This document shows, one piece after another, positions 54,812 to 63,858 of a stretch of 64,000 bases of DNA (position 1 is the first letter of the stretch; each line of letters begins with the position of its first letter). The stretch is from Gillisia hiemivivida. GTDB taxonomy: Bacteria > Bacteroidota > Bacteroidia > Flavobacteriales > Flavobacteriaceae. A program made the translations under genes and the position numbers. Below the pieces are notes generated by a model, which saw nothing but the letters and a program-made list of their open reading frames with translations, did not search any database and was not told where the DNA came from. Where the stretch lies: the NCBI RefSeq assembly GCF_007997295.1, contig NZ_VORY01000017.1, positions 1 through 64,000 on the forward strand, in the 5' to 3' direction.

Positions 54812-55407
54812 TTACTTTCTAGAGAACAAGCTTTGTTCTAATAACAACAAATTATTCATTTTAAGTTTCTCCAAAACGCTTATCCCGAAGCTAGTATGGT
54901 ATTTATGAGTGCTTAGGAAATCTATATTTAGGGTTTTCCAATCTTCATCTGAAAGTTCATACCCAAAAAGTAGCTCCACTCTTTTCTAAGTAAAGAAATC
55001 TTTTGGAAGTAATTAGCTGCAGAAAGGTGCGCAAAATCTGCATCACAAATAATTTTCTCTAGAAGGCTTTCGGGTTGCTGCGGCATTCTCGTTGCCGAGA
55101 TGCATTTTAATACAGATGGAAGGTAATCGTTATTGTAATTTCTCTGTACTAAAAATTCTTCAGCAATATGCATACTTATCTCTTCATGCCCTTTATAAAT
55201 TTGCGAATATCCTGTATCGTGAAAAAGTGCTGAAATTGCTAATATTTCCTTTTCTTCAGCAATTATGCTTTCTGCTTCTGCAATTAATAATACATTTTTA
55301 TAGACTTCTAACGTATGCTGTAAATCATGAAACTGATAATTAGAACATATACTATTGGAAAGTATCGTTTCGCAATATATTCTAGTTTCATTGATTATTT
55401 TAGACAT
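54812..55407 (-). pseudogene. HD domain phosphohydrolase, frameshifted near its C-terminus
   Basis: The frame from 55407 carries the HD motifs (H in QFHDLQHTLEV, HD in ALFHDTGY, H in HEEISMH, D in ICDADFAHL). It runs out of register after LLRKEW and stops at 54928. In the neighbouring frame the expected ELSDEDWKTL and FLSTHKYHTSFG follow, ending at 54812. These match the C-terminus of the paralogue at 29789 (LSEDKWNEI, YHTSY). One base seems to be missing near 54980. Confidence 0.85.
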
Positions 55408-55424
55408 CGCAGTATTAAATTTTG

Positions 55425-55973
55425 CTAAAATTTATAGGTAAATCCCAGTAGATATTCTCCATTTCCAGAACTCATAGTTAATTCCATATGCTCTTGCTGA
55501 TAAGGCGTGGTAAACAAATAAGTACTGCCAATTCCAACTGCCGCTCCAGCTAATATATCCCAGCCATCATGTTTTTGTGCGTTAATCCTACTGAATGCAG
55601 TAAACCCCGCGGCAGCATACATGGGAATACTGTATTTAAACCCATATCTTCTATGAATAAACGAAGCTCCTTGGAAAGTTGTAGAAGTATGGCCAGATGG
55701 AAAAGCATTATCTCCATTATTGTTAGGTCTTGGTTTATTCAAAGCTACTTTTAAACCGTAGGTTACTGCAGTATTGGTTAATAATGCCTTAGTAAATTGC
55801 CAGGATCCTTCTTTGTCTTTAAGGACTAAGGTTGTTCCTAATGCTACTGCAGGAACTGCAAATAGAAAAACATCACCTGCAGATTCAATGGATTTATTCT
55901 GAGCATTTATATTAGAAAACCAAAGCAATAAAAAAATTGTGCATAGGTAAACTGCATTATTCGATTTCAACAT
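55425..55973 (-). CDS. PAP2 family phosphatase
   Basis: A 182-residue protein with a signal peptide or first helix (1-24). The PAP2 motifs are KPRP (about 83-86), PSGHTSTTF and SRINAQKHDGWDILAG, which supply the acid-phosphatase His/Arg residues. It is probably a lipid-phosphate phosphatase of the envelope. The C-terminal beta strand pattern and final FTYKF suggest association with the outer membrane, seen in some Bacteroidota members. It lies 17 bases upstream of the HD gene on the same strand. Confidence 0.88.
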   Translation of the reverse strand: MLKSNNAVYLCTIFLLLWFSNINAQNKSIESAGDVFLFAVPAVALGTTLVLKDKEGSWQFTKALLTNTAVTYGLKVALNKPRPNNNGDNAFPSGHTSTTFQGASFIHRRYGFKYSIPMYAAAGFTAFSRINAQKHDGWDILAGAAVGIGSTYLFTTPYQQEHMELTMSSGNGEYLLGFTYKF

Positions 55974-56608
55974 TGTAACACAAATTAATTAAAGATAAAA
56001 GTCGGGGAATTCGCGCTACCCCGGCTCAAAACTAAAAAAGCTATTTTATTAAACACTAATCCTTTTCATTAGTTTTGTCTTTTTAACATTTTTTATATTC
56101 TTATTTATCACGACTTCCATTTTCTAAAAAGTATACAGAGTACTTTATCTCAATCATTTTAAATTCCACATCCCATTAGCCTGCATAAAATATTGCTAAA
56201 GCAGAGACATAAAGACAAGAAGAACTTATATCGTTACCACAGATTGCAGTAGCTTCGAACTCATTTAATTTTTTACGCATGGTAAAAATTTTTAATCAAA
56301 AATCAAGAACCTCGGGGCGAGCCCACAAGCTATGTCCCGAGGTTTCGGGAGGAAAATACTTTTAAAAATTCGAGGCAAGCCCGCCTGAATGAAATTCTTT
56401 TCGGGCAGGCCTCGGGGAATTAAACCCTCAATGAGGGATTAAATTTTAAAACTAAAGAAAATATGAAGTTTTGGTATAAAAATCAACTTAAATATCTTTC
56501 TTAAAGTTAGAATTTAATTTCTTCACTAATACCTCACTTTAGATTCAGTTTAGATTTATTCCATACATTTGTTAACAATTCTAGAGAAAACCATCCAATC
56601 TATATTTA
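55974..56608. other. Divergent intergenic region with repeat copy D
   Basis: Between the leftward PAP2 gene and rightward GT2 gene. The repeat copy occupies 56301-56443. The rest is AT-rich without an evident gene or RNA. Confidence 0.6.
56301..56443 (+). repeat. Dispersed hairpin repeat, copy D
   Basis: A 143-base copy very close to copy A, including the variable arm with CGGGCAGGCCTCGGGG. The core is TCCCGA-GGTT-TCGGGA. It has the same orientation as all other copies. Confidence 0.9.
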
Positions 56609-57322
56609 ATGCCTGAAGCACTTACTGTAATTGTACCTCTTTATAACGAAGAGGAGAACCTGAAACGTGTAGAAAAAGAACTTTCTGAGTACATAAAAAT
56701 CGCACATGTTCCTACACAAGTCTTATTTGTAAATGATGGTTCTAGGGATAATAGCCAAAAAATAATTGAGGATATTTGTAACTCTAATCCGGATTTCAAA
56801 TTTATTAGTTTCGTAAAAAATTGTGGATTAAGCGCTGCAATTAAAGCCGGATTTGATCATGTTGAAACTTCTTTAACTGGTTATATAGATTCCGATCTTC
56901 AAACAGATCCGATGGACTTCAACCTTTTACTAGACAATCTTGAAGGTTATGATTTAGTCACGGGTTATCGTAATAACAGAAAAGACTCTTTTGTGAAAAA
57001 CATGTCTTCTACTATCGCAAATGGGATTCGTAGAACCTTTACAAATGATGGTATGGATGATACCGGTTGTCCTTTAAAAGTTATCAAAACCGATTATGCC
57101 AAACGTATTCCTATGTTTAGAGGATTACACCGATTTTTACCGGCTATGATCTTGCTTCAGCATGGAAAGATAAAACAAGTACCTATAAAGCATTTTCCAA
57201 GAATGGCCGGAACCGCTCATTTTGGAGTTTGGAATAGATTATTGGGCCCCTTAATGGATTGCTTCGCTTATGTTTGGATGAAGAAGAAATATATTAATTA
57301 TACGGTAGGTAAAAAAGGATGA
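56609..57322 (+). CDS. Glycosyltransferase family 2 (dolichyl-phosphate-mannose-synthase/ArnC-like)
   Basis: A 237-residue GT2 without the C-terminal membrane helices seen in ArnC. Motifs: VIVPLYNEEENLKRVEKELS, FVNDGSRDNS, YIDSDLQTDP (DxD-type) and TGYRNNRKD. It would load a sugar onto undecaprenyl phosphate. It overlaps the LAB_N gene by four bases (ATGA), so the two products should work on the same lipid-linked sugar. Confidence 0.9.
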   Translation: MPEALTVIVPLYNEEENLKRVEKELSEYIKIAHVPTQVLFVNDGSRDNSQKIIEDICNSNPDFKFISFVKNCGLSAAIKAGFDHVETSLTGYIDSDLQTDPMDFNLLLDNLEGYDLVTGYRNNRKDSFVKNMSSTIANGIRRTFTNDGMDDTGCPLKVIKTDYAKRIPMFRGLHRFLPAMILLQHGKIKQVPIKHFPRMAGTAHFGVWNRLLGPLMDCFAYVWMKKKYINYTVGKKG

Positions 57323-57969
57323 GCACTTGGCTAGTTTATACTGTTGGTTTTTTAGCTCAGTTACTTTTTTCTGGACGATCTGTATTTCAATGGATCTTAT
57401 CTGAAAAAAGTAAAAAAGTATTAACCCCTTCCCTATTTTGGAAAATGAGTCTGGTAGCTTCTTTCTTGATGTTCTTCTATGGATATTTAAGAAGTGATTT
57501 TGCTATAATGTTAGGACAGACGCTTACCTACTTCATTTATATTCGTAACCTCCAGCTACAAGGAGAATGGATTAAATTTCATAAGTATCTAAGAATTTTA
57601 CTTTGGATATTCCCTGTTTTAATTGTTATTCTTGGATATAATAACAACATCTACGATGTAGACAGATTATTTAAAAACGAAGCCATCCCTTTTTGGCTAT
57701 TAATGTTAGGCATTGTATCTCAAGTAGTATTCACTCTAAGATTCATTTACCAATGGATCTATTCAGAAAAACAAAAAAAATCAATTTTACCATTAGGATT
57801 TTGGCTGCTTAGCTTTGCAGGATCCTCCTTGATTATAATCTATTCTGTATTTAGAGTAGATCCTGTTCTCTTTGCAGGGCATGCATTTGGAATTGTTATG
57901 TATGCCCGTAATATGGTAATCTTACGTAGGCAGATAAGATCTGAGAACTGGAAGAAAAATGCCTTTTGA
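57319..57969 (+). CDS. LAB_N (lipid-A-disaccharide synthase N-terminal-like) membrane protein
   Basis: A 216-residue membrane protein with two tandem LAB_N units. The first (about 1-75) carries LLFSGRSVFQWILSEKSKK and the second (about 125-205) carries VVFTLRFIYQWIYSEKQKK. About six helices are predicted. Such proteins accompany GT2 and glycosyltransferase genes for lipid A or lipid-carrier modification. No third gene (ArnT-like) follows; repeat copy E lies directly downstream. Confidence 0.88.
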   Translation: MSTWLVYTVGFLAQLLFSGRSVFQWILSEKSKKVLTPSLFWKMSLVASFLMFFYGYLRSDFAIMLGQTLTYFIYIRNLQLQGEWIKFHKYLRILLWIFPVLIVILGYNNNIYDVDRLFKNEAIPFWLLMLGIVSQVVFTLRFIYQWIYSEKQKKSILPLGFWLLSFAGSSLIIIYSVFRVDPVLFAGHAFGIVMYARNMVILRRQIRSENWKKNAF

Positions 57970-58040
57970 ACAGAATTAGAAAAATTCAAAACAGAATTTG
58001 AGGAAAAGGGTCTCGTTTTTATTGAAAGAAAAAAGTCTCC

Positions 58041-58152
58041 AATCAAGAACCTCGGGGCAAGCCCACGAGGTATGACTTGGAAAATACTTTTAAAAATTCG
58101 AGGCATCCCGAATCATCGGGACGGGGAATTAAACCCTCAATGAGGGATTAAA
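58041..58152 (+). repeat. Dispersed hairpin repeat, copy E
   Basis: A 112-base copy. The first TCCCGA/TCGGGA hairpin is missing (only a TATGACTTGG joint). The variable arm is replaced by TCCCGA-ATCA-TCGGGA. The ends are as in other copies. Confidence 0.9.
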
Positions 58153-58234
58153 TGACTCTCTGAGCTATCTATTGGAGACTTTTACCCATAAGATCGAAAA
58201 AGACAAATGGGTGATTTATTATTAATTCAGAAAA

Positions 58235-59110
58235 TTATTCTGCGTTTCTCTCTACATATTTAATTATTTGAAGGGCGATGTTCTTACCTGTTGCTTTTTC
58301 TATCCCTTCTAATCCTGGAGATGAATTCACCTCCAAAATAAGTGGCCCTCTGGCAGATTGTAACATATCTACACCAGCTACTCCCAGTCCCATTACGCGA
58401 GCGGCTTTAAGAGCTGCGTTTTCTTCTTCATCTGTAAGTTCTATGATCTCTGCAGATCCTCCTCTGTGTAAATTAGATCTAAATTCTCCTTCTTTTCCTT
58501 GTCTTTTCATAGCTCCAACTACTACTCCATCTACTACAAAAGCACGAAGATCGGCTCCTTTTGCTTCCTTAATAAATTCCTGAACGATCACTCTTGCTTG
58601 TAAACCATTAAAAGCTTCTAAGATAGATTCAGCCGAATTACGGTTATCTGCTAAAACAACACCCAAACCTTGTGTTCCTTCTAATAATTTGATCACCAAA
58701 GGTGCTCCACCAACTTTATCTATTACACTACTCACATCTTTAGAGTAGTTACTAAAAACAGTTTTAGGAAGGCCTAAACTTGCTCTGGAAAGTATTTGTA
58801 AACTTCTTAATTTATCTCTGGATCTCACTAAGGCCTGAGATTCTGTAGCTGTAAAAACTTTCATCATCTCAAACTGTCTTACTACTGCAGTTCCAAAAAA
58901 GGTCACCGAAGCACCAATCCTAGGAATTACACCATCTATATCTGTAAGTTCTTTCCCTTTGTAAATTACAATAGGCTTTTTCTTTTCTATAACAAGATCA
59001 CACTTTGTATGATCTACAACCATCATCTCATGCCCTTTCTTTTCTCCAACTTCAACAAGTCTTCTTGTAGAATATAAATTTGGATTTGCAGACAGTATTA
59101 CTAATTTCAT
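58235..59110 (-). CDS. rimK: RimK-type ribosomal protein S6 L-glutamate ligase
   Basis: A 291-residue ATP-grasp ligase of the RimK family, which adds glutamates to the C-terminus of ribosomal protein S6 or related targets. Features: [54 protein letters not shown] and [14 protein letters not shown]. The length is normal. It is monocistronic, with a terminator-like tract and another leftward gene upstream. Confidence 0.93.
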   Translation of the reverse strand: MKLVILSANPNLYSTRRLVEVGEKKGHEMMVVDHTKCDLVIEKKKPIVIYKGKELTDIDGVIPRIGASVTFFGTAVVRQFEMMKVFTATESQALVRSRDKLRSLQILSRASLGLPKTVFSNYSKDVSSVIDKVGGAPLVIKLLEGTQGLGVVLADNRNSAESILEAFNGLQARVIVQEFIKEAKGADLRAFVVDGVVVGAMKRQGKEGEFRSNLHRGGSAEIIELTDEEENAALKAARVMGLGVAGVDMLQSARGPLILEVNSSPGLEGIEKATGKNIALQIIKYVERNAE

Positions 59111-59250
59111 TATCTAAATTTTAAATTGGTTTGGATCATTGGGAAGGTGAATTACATTGAAATAAAGCTTCCTGCAGAAAGGTGTTTTTACAAGTCTATA
59201 AATTACAGTGCAAATAAAACAAAACTGAAATTATTAAAGTTAAATTTTCG

Positions 59251-59279
59251 ATAAAAAAAACCTGCATTTTATAGCAGGC
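59251..59279 (-). terminator. Terminator of the lipocalin-like gene
   Basis: CCTGC (59261-59265) pairs with GCAGG (59274-59278). In the minus direction eight Ts follow the stem, 30 bases after the lipoprotein stop. Confidence 0.72.
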
Positions 59280-59307
59280 TCAAATTTTCCCATCAATGTA
59301 TTTCCAT

Positions 59308-59730
59308 CTAATTCCTTTTAGCGTACACCTCTGTAAAGTTGGTATTGTACTTAATAGAGAATTTTCTAAAACTATCTAGGAAAGTAATTGTAAGATTTTG
59401 ATTGGAACTACTTCCATTAGGAGTCAATCTAAATTGATTATCCCCAAGGTTTTCCCAGGTTCCATTCACGATTACTGCAACAACACATCTAGTAGATCCT
59501 TCTCCCGCAAAAGTTGTTTTTGTGTATGTTTTGGTATTTGTGAAATTGTAAGTAATTTGATCGTTACAAGAGATGTTTTCAATCACATCGTTGTTTTGGA
59601 TATAATAATCTAGATCCCAAGTCCCAAATAAGCTGGTAGTTTCAATTGGTGGAGCAGAATCATCGTCACCAGAACAAGAGGTGAAAAATAAAACAGGAAA
59701 TGCGAGAAGTATTAAAAGTGTTTTTTTCAT
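59308..59730 (-). CDS. Lipocalin-like lipoprotein
   Basis: A 140-residue lipoprotein with the lipobox FTSC (Cys at 19) and an acidic linker (SGDDDSAPP). A beta-barrel of the Bacteroidota lipocalin-like family follows, starting LFGTWDLDYYI, then NGTWENLGDNQFRLT near 90. The single barrel should bind a small hydrophobic ligand or act as a surface scaffold. It ends at a terminator and has no operon partner. Confidence 0.82.
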   Translation of the reverse strand: MKKTLLILLAFPVLFFTSCSGDDDSAPPIETTSLFGTWDLDYYIQNNDVIENISCNDQITYNFTNTKTYTKTTFAGEGSTRCVVAVIVNGTWENLGDNQFRLTPNGSSSNQNLTITFLDSFRKFSIKYNTNFTEVYAKRN

Positions 59731-59936
59731 AGTAACAAATATTATTTATTGCTGGGTATTAAATCTTTCTAAAATAATATCGCTAATTTATTTTAATCAA
59801 ATGAATTAGCAACAGTTTATCTTATTAATTGATATACAATTCACAGGCAATTTTATTATATTCAAAAGTCATTCCTAATTCAAGAATTTTACTTTCCTTC
59901 TTTTTTAATACTTTTGATCTTAAGTAAAACCGGTTC

Positions 59937-60512
59937 ATGTCCCATCAACACTTCAAGATATATAAACCTTATGGCTACCTCAGCCAATTCATCCACAATC
60001 ATAAAACTCGTAGAAATAAAAGCTTATTGGGAGAACTCGGCGAATTTCCCGAAGGTATTATGGCCATTGGAAGATTAGATGAAGATTCTGAAGGATTATT
60101 ATTTCTCACCACAGATGGAAAAATGAGTGAGACGGTAAGAAGTTCGAATATTGAAAAGGAATATTATGTGCAATTAGATGGTATTATAACAGAGGAAGCA
60201 ATTGAGCAATTAAAATCTGGAGTTAGTATTGGTTTTAACGGCAAAAAATACCTCACAGCTCCTTGCAAGGCTGAAATTTTAGATGCAACTCCTTTATTTC
60301 CAGAACGATCTAAAAAGATAAGGGATGAAAGACATGGGCCAACAAGCTGGGCTTCGATAACCTTAACTGAAGGAAAGTTTAGACAGGTTAAAAAAATGAC
60401 CACCGCAGTGGGTTTTCCAACCCTAAGATTGGTGAGATACCGAATTGCCAATGAATATTTAACTGGAATGCACTCTGGCGAGATATTTGAAGTTAAAAGC
60501 TTCAAGCTTTAA
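59937..60512 (+). CDS. RsuA/RluE-type rRNA pseudouridine synthase
   Basis: A 191-residue pseudouridine synthase without an S4 domain, as in RluE (23S U2457). Features: FKIYKPYGYLSQF, GRLDEDSEGLLFLTTDG with the catalytic Asp, EKEYYVQLDG and EGKFRQVKKMTTAVGFPTLR. It probably modifies 23S rRNA. The ATG at 59937 agrees with the family start. Confidence 0.92.
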   Translation: MSHQHFKIYKPYGYLSQFIHNHKTRRNKSLLGELGEFPEGIMAIGRLDEDSEGLLFLTTDGKMSETVRSSNIEKEYYVQLDGIITEEAIEQLKSGVSIGFNGKKYLTAPCKAEILDATPLFPERSKKIRDERHGPTSWASITLTEGKFRQVKKMTTAVGFPTLRLVRYRIANEYLTGMHSGEIFEVKSFKL

Positions 60513-60874
60513 AGCTTAATAATTAAGACCAATTACTAATTGTTAATCATTAGTGTCCGGTATATATTTTAAAGAATGAATTGAACCAATTATTTACAAG
60601 AGTTCACCGCTTGCTATTTGTTTTTGATTCTACATTCTAAAATTTAAGGTTAAAATAAAGTATCGATAAATATTGTTGAAATTTATACTGTTTATCAGTA
60701 AATTAATAACAGGTATCAAGTCTTGTTTCTTTCAGCGCAGCGGTCCTTTGTCCTTAACCTGACATTACTATTTATTAAGACAAGCTTAAATGAGATAGGC
60801 TAATTAATTGAAATACTTTTATTTAGTATCTTCCCGCTTGTCTTCTTTTTAAGATCATAAATTGAATAAAAATT
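60513..60874. other. Intergenic region with degenerate repeat
   Basis: No gene. Around 60711-60760 the words TATCAAGTCTTGTTTCTTTC and AGCGCAGCGGTC resemble, in inverted form, the element at 42056-42085. Confidence 0.45.
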
Positions 60875-63136
60875 ATGAAAAAAACATTTTTAAATTATCA
60901 AAAATCACTTGGCTTTATAGCTATTGCTGCAATTGGAATCTCTCCTATGATGCAAGTTAAAGCCCAAGAGAATTCAAAAAATAAAATGGAAACTAAAGAA
61001 ATTAAAAATTCAGAGAACATCTTGTTATCTAAATGGACCGGGCCTTACGATGGGGTTCCTGCATTTGATAAAATGGAACTTTCCCAATTGCAACCAGCTA
61101 TAGAAATGGGTATGGAAATGCATTTAAAGGAAATTCAGAAAATTGCAAACAATACCGCTCCAGCTACCTTCGAGAACACCATAGTTGCAATGGAAAGAGC
61201 GGGTAAAGAATTAGATAGAGCCTTTACTTACTATGGAATTTGGAGCAGCAATGTTTCTTCACCTGAATTTAGAGAAATACAAAAAGAATTATCTCCAAAG
61301 ATTTCAGAATATTCCTCTAAGATCTCACAAAACAAGAAATTATTCGAACGTATAAAGACGGTTTATGATAATTCTCTGAAAACTCCTTTGGAAGATGATC
61401 AACAACGTGTTGTGCAGCTTATCTACGAGAATTTTGCTATGGAAGGTGCAAACTTAGATAAAAATGCCAAAGAGCGATATGCAGCGATCAATAAAGACTT
61501 ATCTAAACTTTATACTAGTTTTTCCAATAATGTACTGCATGATGAAGAAAGCTATGTTACCTACCTAGAAAAAGGTCAATTAGATGGATTACCAGATTCT
61601 TTTGTAAAAGCCGCTGCCAAAGCAGCTAAAGACAGAGGTGAGGAAGGGAAATATGCCATTACAAACACCCGTTCTTCTATGGACCCTTTCTTAACTTATT
61701 CTGATGAGAGAGAGCTGCGTGAGAAAGTATGGGAAACCTATTATTCTAGAGGAGATAATAATGATGAATATGATAACAACGAGCTGATATCCCAAATCTT
61801 AAAACTTCGAAATGAGCGTGTTAAGTTGATGGGATATGAAAATTTTGCCGAGTGGCGTTTACAGAACAGGATGGCAAAGAATCCAGAAAATGCCATGAAG
61901 CTAATGAATGCTGTTTGGCCGGCTGCCCTTGCCAGAGTAGAACAAGAAGTGGAAGATATGCAAGCCATTGCAGAAATAGAGGGCTTAGATATCACCATAA
62001 AACCTTGGGATTATAGATATTTTGCTGAAAAAGTTAGAAAAGATAAATACGATCTAGACTCTGATGAAGTAAAACAGTATTTACAATTAGATAATCTTAC
62101 GCAAGCATTATTCTTTACTGCGGGGGAATTATTCAATTTTAATTTTAGCCCTGTAGCCAAAGGTAGTGTTCCGGTATTTCATGAAGATGTGAAAGTATGG
62201 GAAGTAACCGATAAAACTTCTGGAGACCATATTGGCCTTTGGTATTTAGATCCTTATGCTCGTCCAGGAAAACGATCCGGGGCATGGGCAACAACCTACA
62301 GGAGCTATACCACTTTTGATGGTAAAGAAACTGTTCTTGCCTCAAACAACTCTAATTTTGTAAAGCCAGCACCGGGTGAACCTGCACTTATCTCTTGGGA
62401 TGATGCCACTACTTTTTTCCATGAATTCGGACATGCTTTACACTTTTTATCTGCTAATGTGAAATATCCAACTTTAAATGGCGGAGTTCGTGATTATACA
62501 GAATTTCAATCGCAGTTATTGGAAAGATGGCTTTCTACAGATAAAGTGATCAATCAATTCTTGTTACATCATGAAACAGGAGAACCTATCCCTGCAGCCT
62601 TAGTGCAAAAGATCAAAAATGCCTCTACTTTTAATCAAGGTTTTGAAACTACAGAATTTTTAGCTTCAGCATTAATGGATATGAAATATCATACTATTGA
62701 TCCTGAAAATATAAATCCGAAGAATTTCGAGAAAAAAGCTCTGAAGGAATTAAATATGCCTGAAGAAATTGTAATGCGTCACCGTTCTCCACAGTTTGGA
62801 CATGTTTTTTCTGGTGAAGGTTATGCAACCGGATATTACGGATATTTATGGGCAGATGTTTTAACCGCTGATGCTGCCGAAGCTTTTGCAGATTCTCCTG
62901 GAGGTTTTTACGATAAGGATATGGCAGCCAAATTAGTGAAATATCTATTTGCTCCAAGAAACTCTATGGATCCTGCAGAAGCATATAGATTGTTTAGGGG
63001 AAGAGATGCTAGTATAGATGCTTTAATGAGAGATAGAGGATTTCCTGTCCCAGAAAAAAATATGGAAAAGGATGCTGAAGACAAAAATGAAGATTTATTG
63101 GAAGAGATGAAAGAAGATAAAAAGGATAATAATTAG
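60875..63136 (+). CDS. M3 family metallopeptidase (Dcp-like peptidase)
   Basis: A 753-residue M3 oligopeptidase / dipeptidyl carboxypeptidase. The zinc site is HEFGHALH (H516, E517, H520). Helical regions and GYYGYLWADVLTADAAEAF are typical. The N-terminal 30 residues form a signal peptide (ending VKAQ), so it acts in the periplasm, perhaps on peptides cut by other proteases. An acidic/lysine-rich tail (about 730-753) is extra. A hairpin terminator follows. Confidence 0.94.
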   Translation: MKKTFLNYQKSLGFIAIAAIGISPMMQVKAQENSKNKMETKEIKNSENILLSKWTGPYDGVPAFDKMELSQLQPAIEMGMEMHLKEIQKIANNTAPATFENTIVAMERAGKELDRAFTYYGIWSSNVSSPEFREIQKELSPKISEYSSKISQNKKLFERIKTVYDNSLKTPLEDDQQRVVQLIYENFAMEGANLDKNAKERYAAINKDLSKLYTSFSNNVLHDEESYVTYLEKGQLDGLPDSFVKAAAKAAKDRGEEGKYAITNTRSSMDPFLTYSDERELREKVWETYYSRGDNNDEYDNNELISQILKLRNERVKLMGYENFAEWRLQNRMAKNPENAMKLMNAVWPAALARVEQEVEDMQAIAEIEGLDITIKPWDYRYFAEKVRKDKYDLDSDEVKQYLQLDNLTQALFFTAGELFNFNFSPVAKGSVPVFHEDVKVWEVTDKTSGDHIGLWYLDPYARPGKRSGAWATTYRSYTTFDGKETVLASNNSNFVKPAPGEPALISWDDATTFFHEFGHALHFLSANVKYPTLNGGVRDYTEFQSQLLERWLSTDKVINQFLLHHETGEPIPAALVQKIKNASTFNQGFETTEFLASALMDMKYHTIDPENINPKNFEKKALKELNMPEEIVMRHRSPQFGHVFSGEGYATGYYGYLWADVLTADAAEAFADSPGGFYDKDMAAKLVKYLFAPRNSMDPAEAYRLFRGRDASIDALMRDRGFPVPEKNMEKDAEDKNEDLLEEMKEDKKDNN

Positions 63137-63158
63137 GAAGTTATTTTTCTGAAAATAT

Positions 63159-63192
63159 AAAACCCGGACCTTTACAAGTCCGGGTTTTTTTA
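63159..63192. terminator. Terminator after the M3 peptidase gene
   Basis: AAAACCCGGAC (63159-63169) pairs with GTCCGGGTTTT (63178-63188), an eight-base loop and a T-run. It also faces the leftward lipoprotein gene at 63212. Confidence 0.87.
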
Positions 63193-63211
63193 ATATTCGA
63201 AAAGCTCTTAA

Positions 63212-63427
63212 TTAGTTAACAGCAGTTTCAGTAACATTTTCTTCTACCTCCATAGCATCTACATCTGTAGAATCCATAACTTCTTCTGAAGGAGTTTCAA
63301 TAACTTCTACAGGAGCTTCTACTTCTTCGATTACTTCAACTTCAGTTTGTTCAGCTGATTCATCTTTACAAGAGGTAAAACTTAAAACTAATGCAATTGC
63401 TGCAAGAGTTAAAAATGATTTTTTCAT
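63212..63427 (-). CDS. Small acidic lipoprotein
   Basis: A 71-residue protein with a lipoprotein signal (lipobox FTSC, Cys at 20) and a mature part almost entirely Glu/Val/Thr/Pro. It is intrinsically disordered and strongly acidic. No domain is recognised. Such short lipoproteins are common in flavobacteria; a surface or periplasmic role cannot be specified. Confidence 0.72.
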   Translation of the reverse strand: MKKSFLTLAAIALVLSFTSCKDESAEQTEVEVIEEVEAPVEVIETPSEEVMDSTDVDAMEVEENVTETAVN

Positions 63428-63626
63428 TTTAAAATTTATTAATTGATTTATGCGTCAAAAGTAAACCATTTTAGAATACAAAAATAAAAATAATTTGTTT
63501 TTGATAAAAATAATTTAACAACATTAAAGCGCTGTCCTTCAGCTAACTATAAAGCATGATTTTAAACCTTAATAAGAAAAAGTATTCGCGGTATTGCTTA
63601 GGAATTGTAGTGCTTCGCAAATTAAA

Positions 63627-63839
63627 TCAATTAATTAAGTGTGTTTCCCTATGATGCAATAAAAGTTGTTTTAGACTTTCCAAATAGTTCAATAACACTT
63701 TAGAATTTATTTTAGGATGTTCCATAAATGGTAAAGTAGCGGTGTCTTCTTCCAGAAATTTATAAATTTCTGGATACTTTGTTTCAATCTCCAAAGTAAT
63801 TGTTGTGATCTCGTTTAAAATCCTAGTAATCCGCTCCAT
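63627..63839 (-). CDS. Conserved small flavobacterial protein
   Basis: A 70-residue, mostly helical protein: MERITRILNEITTITLEIET and LLNYLESLKQLLLHHRETH. No known domain. It follows the partial gene at the right edge by 19 bases and is probably in the same operon. Similar small proteins occur in Flavobacteriaceae without assigned function. Confidence 0.65.
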   Translation of the reverse strand: MERITRILNEITTITLEIETKYPEIYKFLEEDTATLPFMEHPKINSKVLLNYLESLKQLLLHHRETHLIN

Positions 63840-63858
63840 ATCCTTTAATTTTATATGC

